Positions 34,701 to 43,372 of a DNA stretch of 64,000 nt are shown piece by piece. Positions within the stretch are counted from its first letter, which is position 1; the number at the start of each line of letters is the position of its first letter. The notes beneath the pieces were generated by a model. The model did no database searches. It was not told the origin of the DNA and was given only the letters and a program-made list of their open reading frames with translations. A program made the position numbers and the translations under genes. The stretch comes from Fragum whitleyi (lineage: Eukaryota; Mollusca; Bivalvia; Cardiida; Cardiidae): the NCBI GenBank assembly GCA_948146395.1, contig OX411543.1, forward strand, positions 37,715,058 to 37,779,057, read 5' to 3'.

Positions 34701-37700
34701 ACTTTGTAACTTGAAAAACCCCAAAAAACAACAACACCAAAAGAATTTAATATAAACATTGAAAGCCTTTTTTAAGAGTAAAGCAATACATTTGTGATAT
34801 CAAGTATCTTCAGTAAATATTGAACCAATAATATGATTCTTTAGACTTGGTCAGAGTATTTGTAATTTCACAAGGATGAACTCAATTGAAAATGGGAAGG
34901 ATTCACATGAAATCACAGGAAAAGGGGCCTTGGTGACAATTTTCTTATTTACACTCTAGAGGTTATAAATTATAAAAGTACAATAATGACTTTTGCTGGA
35001 AAATTTGATAATATTTAATGAAGACAAAGATACAAAGGTGAGCGATGAAGAACTATCATGGTCCTCTTGTCAAACTTCTTGCAGTAAGAAGTGAACAAAT
35101 ATAGAAACTTTAAAGAAATAAACTGTTATCTATCTTTAGACAAAATAGAGGATAATCATTTGTTTCAGTGAAAGATTGTTTTATATTCATTGAGTGAACA
35201 ACAAAAGCTATATTTTCACAAGTGAAAATATAGCTTTTGTTGTCCACGAATGAAATATTAATCGGTTTTACTCGAAGAAAAAACAATTATTGTATTTCTT
35301 TATTGCAAAAATGAGACAAAATATGAAATTTCTAGGACATATTTTTATAAAGAGCGTCATTTTGCATGTGATTGCTATGCAATGTTCATTGTGACGTCAC
35401 TTATTTTGCCCTGCATAGATGACGTCAGATAGGGTGAAATGCACAAAAGCAGGGTATAAGTTTTTGATAATTTCACTACTTTTGCCGTGAGATTATCAAG
35501 TGATAATCTGCCGTTAATTCTCCATAAACCACCGAAAAGCACTAAAAAACATCCTTTGTGTTATATGCATTTTTAAATTGCTCTTAATTTTTGTCAGACT
35601 GACACAAAATGAGATTTTTTTGCCTGAAATAAACTACAACAAAACCTTGGATTTTTTAGTTATGTAATAGGAGTCTTGCCCTGTTTTCAGGATAACAAAA
35701 ATTTGTGTGAACTTTTTGAAAATTATACCCAAATTTACATGAAGGCAAATGTGCAAAGTGGGGTATAATTTGCATATAGTTTGCACAATTTTGTCATCCT
35801 GAACTCAGGGCTGGTAGCTCAGTTAAATTTGTGTTGTTTGCAGGGTAAATTTGCTGGAACAGAATGATGCTAGATTTGCTGAGTCAGTATTCCGTCTTGC
35901 TGAAACAGACAGATTGTAAGTCAACATTTAACCTTTATCCTGACAAGTTTGAATTTTGTTTCAAATAGAAGAAAGAGTTTTTGGACATTTCAATCAGCCT
36001 GGCTTAAATTTTTCCCCATTATTGCATAAAATGTGCGTTTTAGGGACGTTATAGGCATATGATAACGGACATAACCAGGGTGTTAACGAGAGAAGATAAA
36101 GATTAATGAGTAAATTCATGTGCCTTTAACACCAGCCTTTTTAGCTCACCTGAGCACGAAGTGCTCAAGGTGAGCTTTTGTGGTCGCGTGATGTCCGTCG
36201 TCCGTCGTCCGTCATCTGTCGTCCGTCGTGCGTCGTGTGTCGTCAACATTTACCTTGTAGCCACTCTAGAAGCCACAATTTTTGCCCAATCAACCTGAAA
36301 TTTGGTCAGAATGATTGTCTTGATGAAATCTCGGACAAGTTCGAAATTGGGTCAAGTTGGGTCAAAAATGAGGTCACGGGGTCAAATCTTAGAAAAACCT
36401 TGTAGACACTCTAGAAGCCATATTTTGTGCCCAATCAACCTGAAATTTGGTCCAATTGATAGTTTTGATGAAATCTCGGACAAGTTTGAAATTGGGTCAA
36501 GTGGGGTCAAAAATGAGGTCACGGGGTCAAATTTTAGAAAAACCTTGTAGACACTCTAGAAGCCATATTTTTTGCCCAATCAACCCGAAATTTGGTCAAA
36601 ATGATTGTCTTGATAAAATCTCGGACAAGTTCGAAATTGGGTCAAGTGGGGTCAAAAATGAGGTCACGGGGTCAAATCTTAGAAAAACCTTGTAGACACT
36701 CTAGAAGCCATATTTTGTGCCAAATCAACCTGAAATTTGGTCAGAATGATTGTCTCGATGAAATCTCGGACAAGTTTGAAATTGGGTCAAGTTGGGTCAA
36801 AATGAGGTCAAGGGGTCAAATCTTAGAAAAACCTTGTAGACACTCTAGAAGCCATATTTTGTGCCCAATCAACCTGAAATTTGGTCCAATTGATAGTTTT
36901 GATGAAATCTTGGACAAGTTTGAAATTGGGTCAAGTGGGGTCAAAAATGAGGTCACGGGGTCAATTTTTAGAAAAACCTTGTAGACACTCTAGAAGCCAT
37001 ATTTTTTGCCCAATCAACCTGAAATTTGGTCAGAATGATTGTCTTGATAAAATCTCGGACAAGTTCGAAATTGGGTCAAGTGGGGTCAAAAATGAGGTCA
37101 CGGGGTCAAATCTTAGAAAAACCTTGTAGACACTCTAGAAGCCATATTTTGTGCCCAATCAACCTGAAATTTGGTCCAATTGATAGTTTTGATGAAATCT
37201 TGGACAAGTTTGAAATTGGGTCAAGTGGGGTCAAAAATGAGGTCACGGGGTCAATTTTTAGAAAAACCTTGTAGACACTCTAGAAGCCATATTTTTTGCC
37301 CAATCAACCTGAAATTTGGTCAGAATGATTGTCTTGATAAAATCTCGGACAAGTTCGAAATTGGGTCAAGTGGGGTCAAAAATGAGGTCACGGGGTCAAA
37401 TCTTAGAAAAACCTTGTAGACACTCTAGAAGCCATATTTTGTGCCCAATCAACCTGAAATTTGGTCAGAATGATTGTCTTGATGAAATCTCGGACAAGTT
37501 TGAAATTGGGTCAAGTGGGGTCAAAAATGAGGTCACAGGGTCAAATCTTAGAAAAACCTTGTAGACACTCTAGAGGCCATATTTTTTGCCCAATCAACCT
37601 GAAATTTGGTCAGTATGATTATGTTGATGAAATCTCAGACAAGTTCGAAATTGGGTCAAGTGGGGTCAAAAATGAGGTCACGGGGTCAAATTTTAGAAAA

Positions 37701-40700
37701 ACCTTGTAGACACTCTAGAAGCCATATTTTTTGCCAAATCAACCTGAAATTTGGTCAGAATTATTGTTTTGATGAAATCTCGCACAAGTTTGAAATTGGG
37801 TCAAGTCGGGTCAAAAATGAGGTCACGGGGTCAATTCTTAGAAAAACCTTGTAGACACTCTAGAAGCAACATTTTTTGCCCAATCAACCTGAAATTTGGT
37901 AAGAATGATTGTCTTGATCAAATCTCTGACAAGTTTGAAATTGGGTCAAGTGGGGTCAAAAATGAGGTCATGGGGTCAAGTCTTAGAAAAAATTTGTAGA
38001 CACTCTAGAAGCCATATTTTTTTGCCCAATCAACCTGAAATTTGGTCAGAATGATTGTCTTGATGAAATCTCGGACAAGTTTGAAATTGGGTCAAGTGGG
38101 GTCAAAAATGAGGTCACAGGGTCAAATATTGGAAAAACCTTGTAGACACTCTAGAAGCCATATTTTTTGCCTGATCAACCTGAAAATTGGTCAGAATGAT
38201 CATCTTGATAAAATCTAGGTCAATTTTGAAATTAGGTCAAGTGGGGTCAAAAATGAGGTCAGGGGGTCAAATCTTAGAAAAACCTTGTAAGCAGTGTAGA
38301 GGCATCATTTTTGCCCAATCGACCTGAAATTTGGTAAGAATTCTTCATCCTTTCTAAATCTACTTTAAACTATTTTCGACAGTTCATTCAGGTGAGCGAT
38401 TTAGGGCCACTATGGCCCTCTTGTTTCACTTATATATCCCCTGTCAGGGCCATATACTTTATCAGAGTTTCTTTCTTTAACATTAATGTAGAGCATAAAT
38501 GAAGACATTGATCCTATTCCCAGGTTAAATTTGTGACGTCATAGATACACCAAGCAAACAAAAGCGACAATGCAATGCATAATGCAATTTTCTGGCGCAT
38601 GCGATGGTTTGGAACTAGTTTAAAAGTGTACCTATGAATTATTTTGCCACCTTTGATTTAATTAATAGTGAAAGTCTTTGTTTTTATGCAATAATAGTGT
38701 CAATTCGGGTCTCTGCAAATGTTAATGCCCTCAAAAACTTGAATTAATCCCTATATTAGTGAAGGAGGGTAATAGAATTGAATAAGAGTAGTCTGCACCT
38801 TAACCTACCACACAAAACTGTAGATGCCCCTTAAGTGATTTTGAAAAATTCTAAGTAAAGAAAGGGGCAATATTCTTTCAAAAATACATCTTGAGTTAGC
38901 TCCTTTGGTGGTGAATACACATAGCAATATTCAACGAATTTTTTTATCATAATTCTAGGTTTTATATACTATTGTTGACAACAGGATGATGATAACTGCT
39001 AGACTCTTTGCTTTGAAACACATTTAAATTGAGCCTGTGTGTGACATTTCCAACAAATGAAATGTTCGTGATGTGCAAACATTGAGTAGCGTAGAAAGGT
39101 GCATACTGTAAAAATTAGGTTAGCTGATGGTCTACAGATACTATGAGACTTTATCAATTTACTGGATGCATACTAAAGACTTTGGACAGCTTGTGCGGAT
39201 GCACAGACTGGTCAGAGTCTTTTCTTTGCACATACTTGAAATTGTTGGAAATCTCATGCACAGGCTCAATTGATTTTATAGTTCCTTTTTTTGGTCTATA
39301 AATAGCATGAAGTCTTTAAAGATATGTATCTTTCCAAAAGGAATTTGAGCCTGTTTGTGACATTTCCATTAACTTCCCATGTGCACAACATTGAGACTTG
39401 AATCAGCCTGTATGGCCGTACAGTCTGATCAGAGTCTTAACCATGCTCTCAATAAAGTTACTCACCTAAAATCACTATTAACAACACAAAATTTATTGCA
39501 ATGCTCTGTGTGATTGTCCAGGCTTCCGAAACGTCTTTCCATCACACACACATGAAATTGTTTGATTTGTCACACATTTCTTAATTTTTAGCTCGGCTGT
39601 TTTCGGAGAAAACCCGAGTTATTGCCATAGCCTTGGTGTCATTGATGTCGGCATCATGCAAAAACTTTGACATTTTGTGATATCTCTTGTTCTTTTCACT
39701 TGAAACTTGGCACACACGTTCACAATCAAAAGAGCGACATATACTATCAAGGGGGTAACTCTGGATGTATTTTGTGCAAATTATGCCCCCTTTTCAACTT
39801 TTTTTTTCCTATTTTTTTCCACCATCTGGCACCAAACAGCCGAGTGTAGGCACCCACAGGCAGTGCTCTTATCCCAAGTCCCAGTCTTCAAAATTTTACC
39901 TTACCTTGTTGCTACAAATTCCTAATTATGCCCACCTTTGAAGAAGAGGGGGTAAATTGTTTTGCACTTGTCGGTAGGTCGGTCAGTCCGTCAGTAGACT
40001 GTTCTTGTCTGGAGTATATCTCAGAAAGTTTTATAGCTACAGTCTTGAAACTTCATGGGTGGATAGATCACATCAAGGAGAAGTGCAGTGCATAAGAATC
40101 ATAACTCTTCCTTGCTTATTCGTTGAGTTATTACCCTTTTTGATTTTCATACTTGAAGTTTGTCCGGAGCATATCTCAGAATGTATGATAGCTATGGTCA
40201 TGAAACTCCATGGGTGGATAGATCACATCAAGGAGAGGTGCAGTGCATAAGAACCATAACTCTTCCTTCAAAGAAGGGGGGTATATTGCTTTTCATTTGT
40301 AGGCATGTCGGTCAGTCTGTTCATAGACCTGTTTTTGTCCAGGGCATATCTCAAAAAGTATGCAAGCTAGAATCATGAAATTTCACAGATGGATAGATCT
40401 CATTCAGGAGAAGTGCAGGGCACAGGAACCATAACTCTACTCAACATATTTTGTGAGTTATTGCCTTTTGTCGATATACAAAGAATAGGCCATTGACCTG
40501 CTTTTATGGGGACTTAAATGTTTTACAAACATCACTTGTAAAATTATTTAAATCAGGGTAAAGCCAATTTAAATGTGGCTCCTCACTTGGAAAGGGACCA
40601 TCTCGGAACTCTGTGAACTCAAATGAATATTTGAAAAAGAGATTGGGTCCAGCATAGGTCAACCAGAGGTCGTATTTCAAACATTCTTTTACAGGAAGAT

Positions 40701-41089
40701 AGATTGATCATTCTAGATTCAGAAAATAAGCAAAGTGCGAAAAGTTTCGACCCTAGTCAGTCTGCACACACAGCCTGACAAGAGTCGACTAGGGTCCACA
40801 CTTTACACACTACCTAGATGGTCCCTTTTCGTGTGACGGGTCACAAATGAATAAATCATTCATTAATTTCAGATATCTGAAGCATCTTAGGGCTTGTAGA
40901 GACGAGGAAAGGGAGCTAATGAAAAACGTCCCCGGCTGGGAAGTGGGTACGTTTTTTGGTGAGCCAATATATCATAAGGAGAAGCGACAATTTATCGCGC
41001 CACCAGAAGTTGAGACAAACACTTTGAGTACAAAGATCGGAGTTTCGGACTATTTACGAGTGTTTGTGTACCATCTCTTTCAGAAATAA
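22692..41089 (+). CDS. NADH dehydrogenase 1 alpha subcomplex subunit 13
   Basis: Joined exons 22692-22788, 33288-33366, 35844-35915 and 40873-41089 give 465 coding bases: 154 residues and TAA, close to the usual 144 or so. The product is NDUFA13 (GRIM-19), an accessory, single-pass inner-membrane subunit of mitochondrial complex I, also known in vertebrates as a STAT3 and cell-death regulator. Evidence: the N-terminal pattern QDLPPKGGFDPIDF matches the family's QDMPPPGGY-PID start; a hydrophobic helix ILGIVLSIKVAGYIY in exon 2; then a charged helix ending AETDR and the RDEERELMKNVPGWEVG block matching the family's EEEAIIMKDVP-WKVG. All three introns are GT-AG and phases agree (1, 2, 2). The last 25 or so residues do not resemble the vertebrate end. 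The exon chain is intact, so I take the gene as functional. Confidence 0.93.
23616..23868 (+). mobile_element. MITE, GAGGT-ended, copy 1
   Basis: About 253 bp with inverted ends (gaggtccgttcgtta and taacgaacacacctc). The inside contains repeated aatcttaa motifs and gacgacgtc..ttttcactca. Copy 2 lies in inverted orientation at 26090-26353, and a partial copy at 51740-51915. Confidence 0.75.
24066..25348. mobile_element. Mariner-like non-autonomous TIR element, 1.28 kb
   Basis: Ends are CAGTCAAAACTGT and its complement ACAGTTTTGACTG, each next to TA (24064-24065 and 25349-25350), consistent with a TA target duplication. Subterminal regions repeat an AGCGGYCAC motif on both strands. A C-run of about 18 followed by an A-run lies at 24148-24179. 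No transposase frame. It is nested inside the larger 23253-27305 element. Confidence 0.7.
25538..25829. repeat. 292-bp palindrome
   Basis: Arms of roughly 130 bp with good but imperfect pairing: the left arm contains tttttcagccgggccac and the right arm gtgacccggctgaaaaa. The centre (25621-25752) belongs to the gccctg-type foldback family A (tataccc..ggggtata). It would form a long hairpin when single-stranded or transcribed as part of NDUFA13 intron 1. Confidence 0.8.
26090..26353 (-). mobile_element. MITE, GAGGT-ended, copy 2
   Basis: About 264 bp, the inverted counterpart of 23616-23868, with gaggtgcgtttttta at the left and aagaaacgcacctc at the right. Rich in aatctta repeats. Confidence 0.75.
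27747..28813 (+). mobile_element. HINE/pearl-like element, AGCTCCACTGG family
   Basis: Starts ttttAGCTCCACTGGCcgaaGGCCAG with a hairpin, followed by a gtgcgtgcgtccgtgcg tract and aactttttctttaaa. The core is about five diverged tandem units of roughly 150 bp (each with cctcctgaacc and ttgattggcccc). Near the end GCCAGTGGAGC is the complement of the start, then the hairpin aggccctcttgggcct and CTTGTTT. This layout (subterminal inverted repeat, tandem core, 3' hairpin) is that of Helentron-associated HINEs. Non-coding. Confidence 0.75.
29856..30135 (+). mobile_element. Full-length SINE with 15-bp target duplication
   Basis: tRNA-like head (gctgccgtcatagcgcagttgg, B box ggttcgatgcccg, perhaps Val-derived), body with tttgtctctcaccaatggg and gccaggaatccattg, and an ATTCAATCAATCA tail. 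Perfect 15-bp duplication TCTGACCAAGTTTCA at 29841-29855 and 30136-30150, taken from the host element's core repeat. The head is not a functional tRNA gene. Confidence 0.93.
30625..30840 (+). mobile_element. 5'-truncated SINE with target duplication
   Basis: Begins at the end of the tRNA-like head (ccgacggcggcactcattc) and keeps the whole body and CAATCAATCAA tail. Flanked by TCTAAACAAGAAA at 30612-30624 and 30841-30853. Truncation at the 5' end with an intact duplication is the mark of incomplete reverse transcription. Confidence 0.92.
32356..32627 (+). mobile_element. Full-length SINE with 14-bp target duplication
   Basis: tRNA-like head (cctccaccatagcgcagttgg, B box gggttcgatccccgg), body and ATTCAATCAA tail. 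Perfect duplication TCTCTTAATCTACT at 32342-32355 and 32628-32641. Confidence 0.92.
32865..33084. mobile_element. TTAA-flanked MITE with central hairpin
   Basis: Ends TTAACCCTTTGCTG and aggaaagggTTAA. The centre (about 32921-32978) folds as aatattgtgaaaaaagaagaaattg..tttcttctttttccacacta, a hairpin family also seen at 41330-41368, 42994-43058 and 45301-45343. TTAA ends fit piggyBac-like mobilisation. Confidence 0.65.
33288..33366 (+). CDS. NDUFA13 exon 2
   Basis: Acceptor tatatttcag/ggttc and donor gaacag/gtaagt, 79 bases. It completes a Gly codon with exon 1 and encodes the transmembrane helix (ILGIVLSIKVAGYIYV) followed by basic residues RHRMEQN, as expected for the single inner-membrane span of NDUFA13. 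Confidence 0.92.
33414..33651. mobile_element. TTAA-flanked MITE (piggyBac-like), copy 2
   Basis: TTAACCCTTATCATGCTG at the left and cagcatgacaaGGGTTAA at the right. It begins 47 bases after the NDUFA13 exon 2 donor. Same family as 20904-21113; partial relatives near 53845-53935 and 62590-62670. Confidence 0.78.
33652..34849. other. NDUFA13 intron 2, no feature seen
   Basis: AT-rich intronic sequence without a recognisable gene. A short direct repeat (ttttaaagaaatagcaag twice) lies at about 34293-34335. Confidence 0.5.
34850..35066 (+). mobile_element. HINE-like 3' fragment
   Basis: The end portion of the AGCTCACCTGAGC family: core-like ggaaaaggggccttggtgacaattttc, then ggtgagcgatgaagaactatcatggtcctcttg. 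The 5' part is missing. Confidence 0.6.
35150..35565 (-). repeat. Foldback-containing repeat, family B, copy 2
   Basis: Reverse-orientation copy of 2105-2552. The inverted repeat at about 35170-35260 has arms aacaacaaaagctatattttcac and complement, and the hairpin gattatcaagtgataatc lies near 35492-35510. Lies in NDUFA13 intron 2. Confidence 0.78.
35678..35811. repeat. Foldback element, family A, in intron 2
   Basis: 134-bp palindrome with ends gccctgttttcaggat and atcctgaactcagggc, centre ttatacccaaattt..gtggggtataat. It ends 32 bases before NDUFA13 exon 3. Confidence 0.75.
35844..35915 (+). CDS. NDUFA13 exon 3
   Basis: Acceptor gtttgcag/ggtaaa and donor agatt/gtaagt, 72 bases. Encodes the start of the long helical segment, including LLEQNDARFAES and AETDR; AETDR is shared with vertebrate NDUFA13. 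Phases agree with exons 2 and 4. Confidence 0.92.
36138..38427 (+). mobile_element. HINE/pearl-like element with 145-bp tandem core
   Basis: Start ttttAGCTCACCTGAGCacgaagtGCTCAAGGTGAGC with a GCTC hairpin, then a gtccgtcgtccgtcgtcc tract. The core is the 145-bp array (36250-38340). The end is tcaggtgagcgatttagGGCCactatGGCCctcttgttt, with CAGGTGAGC complementary to the start. It sits wholly in NDUFA13 intron 3, same strand as the gene. Confidence 0.85.
36250..38340 (+). repeat. 145-bp tandem array, 14 units plus partial
   Basis: Units start near 36250, 36400, 36545, 36690, 36834 and then every 145 bases to 38284, the last partial. The dimer of units 5-6 (36834-37123) is repeated exactly as units 7-8 (37124-37413) by my reading. 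Since 145 is not a multiple of three, each unit shows an overlapping 82-codon open frame in shifting frames; these are artefacts, not genes. Each unit carries four RGGTCA half-sites with spacings 4, 6 and 2 (for example 36494-36529). Confidence 0.95.
38428..39585. other. NDUFA13 intron 3, no gene seen
   Basis: No supported gene. Contains a dispersed repeat at about 39000-39080 and 39340-39440 (gcctgtttgtgacatttcca, then cagtctgatcagagtcttaac), seen again at 63630-63740. Confidence 0.5.
39586..39871 (+). mobile_element. HINE-like element, AGCTCGGCTG family
   Basis: Starts ttttAGCTCGGCTGttttcggagaaaacc and ends with the complement CAGCCGAGTG, then a hairpin (taggcacccacaggca) and gctctt. About 286 bp with a single core. 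A reverse copy is at 53536-53842. Shows the same layout as the larger HINE-like elements but with different sequence. Confidence 0.7.
39922..40460 (+). repeat. ttatgccc repeat with about 160-bp units
   Basis: Begins ttatgcccacctttgaagaag with a gtcggtaggtcggtcag tract, then three units containing gcatatctcagaa..gggtggatagatcacatcaaggag and cataactcttcctt. Related to 56384-56583. Non-coding; open frames follow the repeat units. Confidence 0.65.
40580..40844. mobile_element. MITE abutting NDUFA13 exon 4
   Basis: Inverted ends aaagggaccatct and agatggtcccttttcg..ggtcaca. A fuller copy lies at 62682-62938. Its right end is 28 bases from the start of exon 4, so the branch point and acceptor must lie in that short gap or in the MITE itself. 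Confidence 0.75.
40873..41089 (+). CDS. NDUFA13 exon 4 (last coding exon)
   Basis: Acceptor aatttcag/atatctg. Encodes 72 residues, with RDEERELMKNVPGWEVGTFF matching the conserved C-terminal block, then APPEVE and a tail of about 25 residues that I cannot match. TAA stop at 41087-41089. AATAAA at 41085-41090 overlaps the stop codon and is too early to be the likely polyadenylation signal; no convincing later signal was found. The 28 bases before the exon are all that separate it from a MITE. Confidence 0.9.
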
Positions 41090-41329
41090 ACCTTTTAGAA
41101 ATACTTATAAAATATTCAGCAGAACCCCATTTACAGTAAGAAATTAACATGTTAGTCAAGGAGTATTTAAGATGATAATCCAAAATTAAAGGAATTAAAA
41201 GGAACTGCTTAACTGACCGTAAGATTTAGAAGAAACCTGGATAAGTGACAGTCCCTGCCTTTTCCTGTATAATATGGTGTAGTTATGTCTATGCAATATT
41301 ATACTTCAGGAAATACATGTATTGTAGGA

Positions 41330-41368
41330 AAAAGGAGATATTGCTTGTAACAAGCAATATCTCCTTTT
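41330..41368. repeat. Hairpin, perfect 18-bp arms
   Basis: aaaaggagatattgcttg, a 3-base loop and the exact complement. Same family as 42994-43058, 45301-45343 and the centre of 32865-33084. Lies about 240 bases after the NDUFA13 stop, possibly within its 3' UTR. Confidence 0.85.
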
Positions 41369-41496
41369 ACCATAATAACTGCCAACTAGGATGATTTCTA
41401 TCCTTTATCAGTTATTGTCTGCTACTTCTATGAAATTAGACCCGTGTAATATTTTGAAAAGGAAGGGTAAGGAAATATTTTGCGAGCCAAGGGTTT

Positions 41497-41540
41497 TAAC
41501 TCAACTTTGTTCCTTTTGTAAGGAACAAAGTAGAGTTAAG
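41497..41540. repeat. Hairpin around aaggaacaaag
   Basis: Arms aactcaactttgttcctt and aaggaacaaagtagagtt around TTGT, one mismatch. A half copy (taaggaacaaagtggag) is at about 34411-34428. Short palindromic repeat with no known role. Confidence 0.7.
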
Positions 41541-41594
41541 AACCTTTGGCTTAGGATAATCAGTAAACAATTCATAGACAGATATAATGTTTGC

Positions 41595-41684
41595 TCCATA
41601 TTGTTGGCTCAGCGCAAAACAGTTGTAACTGCCTATATGTTTATAGGTAGTTACAACTGTTTTGCGCTGAGCCATCGATATGGA
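41595..41684. mobile_element. GGCTCAGC foldback, near-perfect hairpin
   Basis: 31-bp arms (from 41606, ggctcagcgcaaaacagttg; to 41673) with one mismatch and a 6-base loop, plus outer ccatat/atatgg pairing. Two other complete copies lie at 46351-46425 and 52906-52978, and right halves at about 56200-56228 and 56867-56898. Seems to move as a tiny foldback. Confidence 0.85.
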
Positions 41685-42095
41685 GATTTGGAAATATGGT
41701 GGAATTATTGTTATCACACCATCTGCCTTGCAACTGTCTGTATTACTGTAAATTATTGAGTAAAGTTTTGAATTTTCTGGGAATAGGTTAAGCATTGGTA
41801 AATGAAATATCAGTGAATTGATAGATATAATGACCATAGTCTGCAGTCAGTTAATGTGGATGGAATCTTTTTTTTTTTAATTCTGTAATTCTGATATAAT
41901 GTGTTAAAAAAGAATTCATCAGATTTTTAAAGCTGTTTGAAGCTTACTTGTGTCTGCTTATGTTTTCATTTTGTCAACATAAAAGCTTGGTTTTTCAGAG
42001 TTTGAAACTAATTTTGCCATCAGCCTGAAGGACCTATGAGTCATGATTCTTACATGTCCTACCAGCAAATAACAGATCCCCCATGAAAATTTTAT

Positions 42096-42974
42096 TTTTA
42101 GCTCACCTGAGCACGAAGTGCTCAAGGTGAGCTTTTGTGATCCTACAATGTCGGTCATGTGTTGTGTTGTGCATCTTCCACAATATCTTAAAACATCTTC
42201 TTCTCCTAAACCAATGGGCCAATCTGGATGAAACTTGGCAGGGATGTTCCTTGGGTCAAGCTCTACTAAAGTTGTTCAAATAAATGAAATCCACCTTTAC
42301 CCTTAACAAAAAGAGTGAAAATATGAAAATCTTCAAAAATCTTCTTCTTTGACAGCTTTCATATTTGGTATGTAACATCATCTAGTGGACCTCTACCAAG
42401 TTTGTTCATATCAAGACCCTAGGATCATATTTGGGCTCCATCCGGGTCACAACCCATTTTAGAAAAAATCAAAGAGCAAAAAATCTTTTAAAATCTCCTT
42501 TTCTGAAACCAGAGAGCACACAGCTTTCATATTTGGTATGTAGCATCAACTTGTGGATCCCTACTAAATTTGTTCATATCAACCCTGGGGACATAATTTG
42601 GCTCCACCCGGGTGCATCCCTTTTAGCTGATCTAAGCACAATGGGTGAAAATAGGAAAACCTTCAAAAATCTTCTTTACTGAAACCAGAAGGCTGACAGC
42701 TTTCATATTTAGTTTGTAGCATCATCTAGTGGACCTCTACCAAGTTTGTTTAGTTCATGTCAAGACCCTGGGGTCATATTTGGGCTCCATCCTAGTGCAT
42801 CCTGTTCAAAAGAATCAAAGAGCAAAAAGGCATATCTGTCCTGCTCTTGGCTGAAAGCATTCCATGGTATTGATCTTATGTAGAAATTATCTCCTTTTTG
42901 ACATCTGCCTATCTAATTAATGTGATGTCCCAGGGGTCAAAGAGACGCAGGTGAGCGATCTAGGACCCTTGTTT
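42096..42974 (+). mobile_element. HINE-like element, AGCTCACCTGAGC family
   Basis: Starts ttttAGCTCACCTGAGCacgaagtGCTCAAGGTGAGC, has about four units of roughly 165 bp (gaaaccagaaggctgacagctttcat and catcatctagtggacctct) and ends gcaggtgagcgatctaggacccttgtttt, where the final hairpin has lost one arm. Same core type as 45537-46773. Confidence 0.8.
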
Positions 42975-42993
42975 TAAGGAGTAAATTGTGTGG

Positions 42994-43058
42994 AAAACAT
43001 TGTGGGAAAAGAAGAATTTGTTTGTGACAAGCAAATTCTTCCTTTTTCACAATATTTT
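42994..43058. repeat. Hairpin, gaagaattt family
   Basis: Arms aaaacattgtgggaaaag and ctttttcacaatatttt around aagaatttgtttg/aagcaaattctt. Related to 41330-41368. Confidence 0.75.
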
Positions 43059-43372
43059 CGATATGGTTTTTAAAAAAATAAAAATATTGAAAATGGGGAG
43101 GGGATATTTTATAAAATTATAGGTCTCAAGTACCTATAACTTGAAAGCTACTACCAATCCTCCCTGAAATGTACAGGTCTCTATCTGCAGGAGTGGTTTT
43201 AGTGTGGATCCCTGTTGGTTTAGAAGAAAAAAGTCCAAAGAGCTGTCACCATTATGGTCAGGGTGGCCATGCTTGTTTTGGCAACAAGCTTTTCATTTCC
43301 ATTCATTGTGCTTGTTGTAAAGCACTGTCTCACGGGACCTCAGATTAATGTCTCCGCCATTTAGACAGTTAT

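Noticed and set aside
36178..37999. Series of overlapping 82-codon open frames that look like a repeat-protein gene
   Set aside because: They are the 145-bp tandem unit read in shifting frames (145 is not divisible by 3). Each frame ends within two units and there is no shared start, splice pattern or domain.
36250..38340. CRISPR-like repeat array
   Set aside because: Units are contiguous 145-bp copies with no spacers, in an animal intron and inside a mobile element.
41085..41090. AATAAA as the NDUFA13 polyadenylation signal
   Set aside because: It overlaps the stop codon; cleavage there would leave almost no 3' UTR. Possible but not supported.
41391..41759. Open frame of 122 codons downstream of NDUFA13
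   Set aside because: It runs through two palindromes (41497-41540 and 41595-41684), is mirrored by a minus-strand frame over the same bases, and has no recognisable domain.
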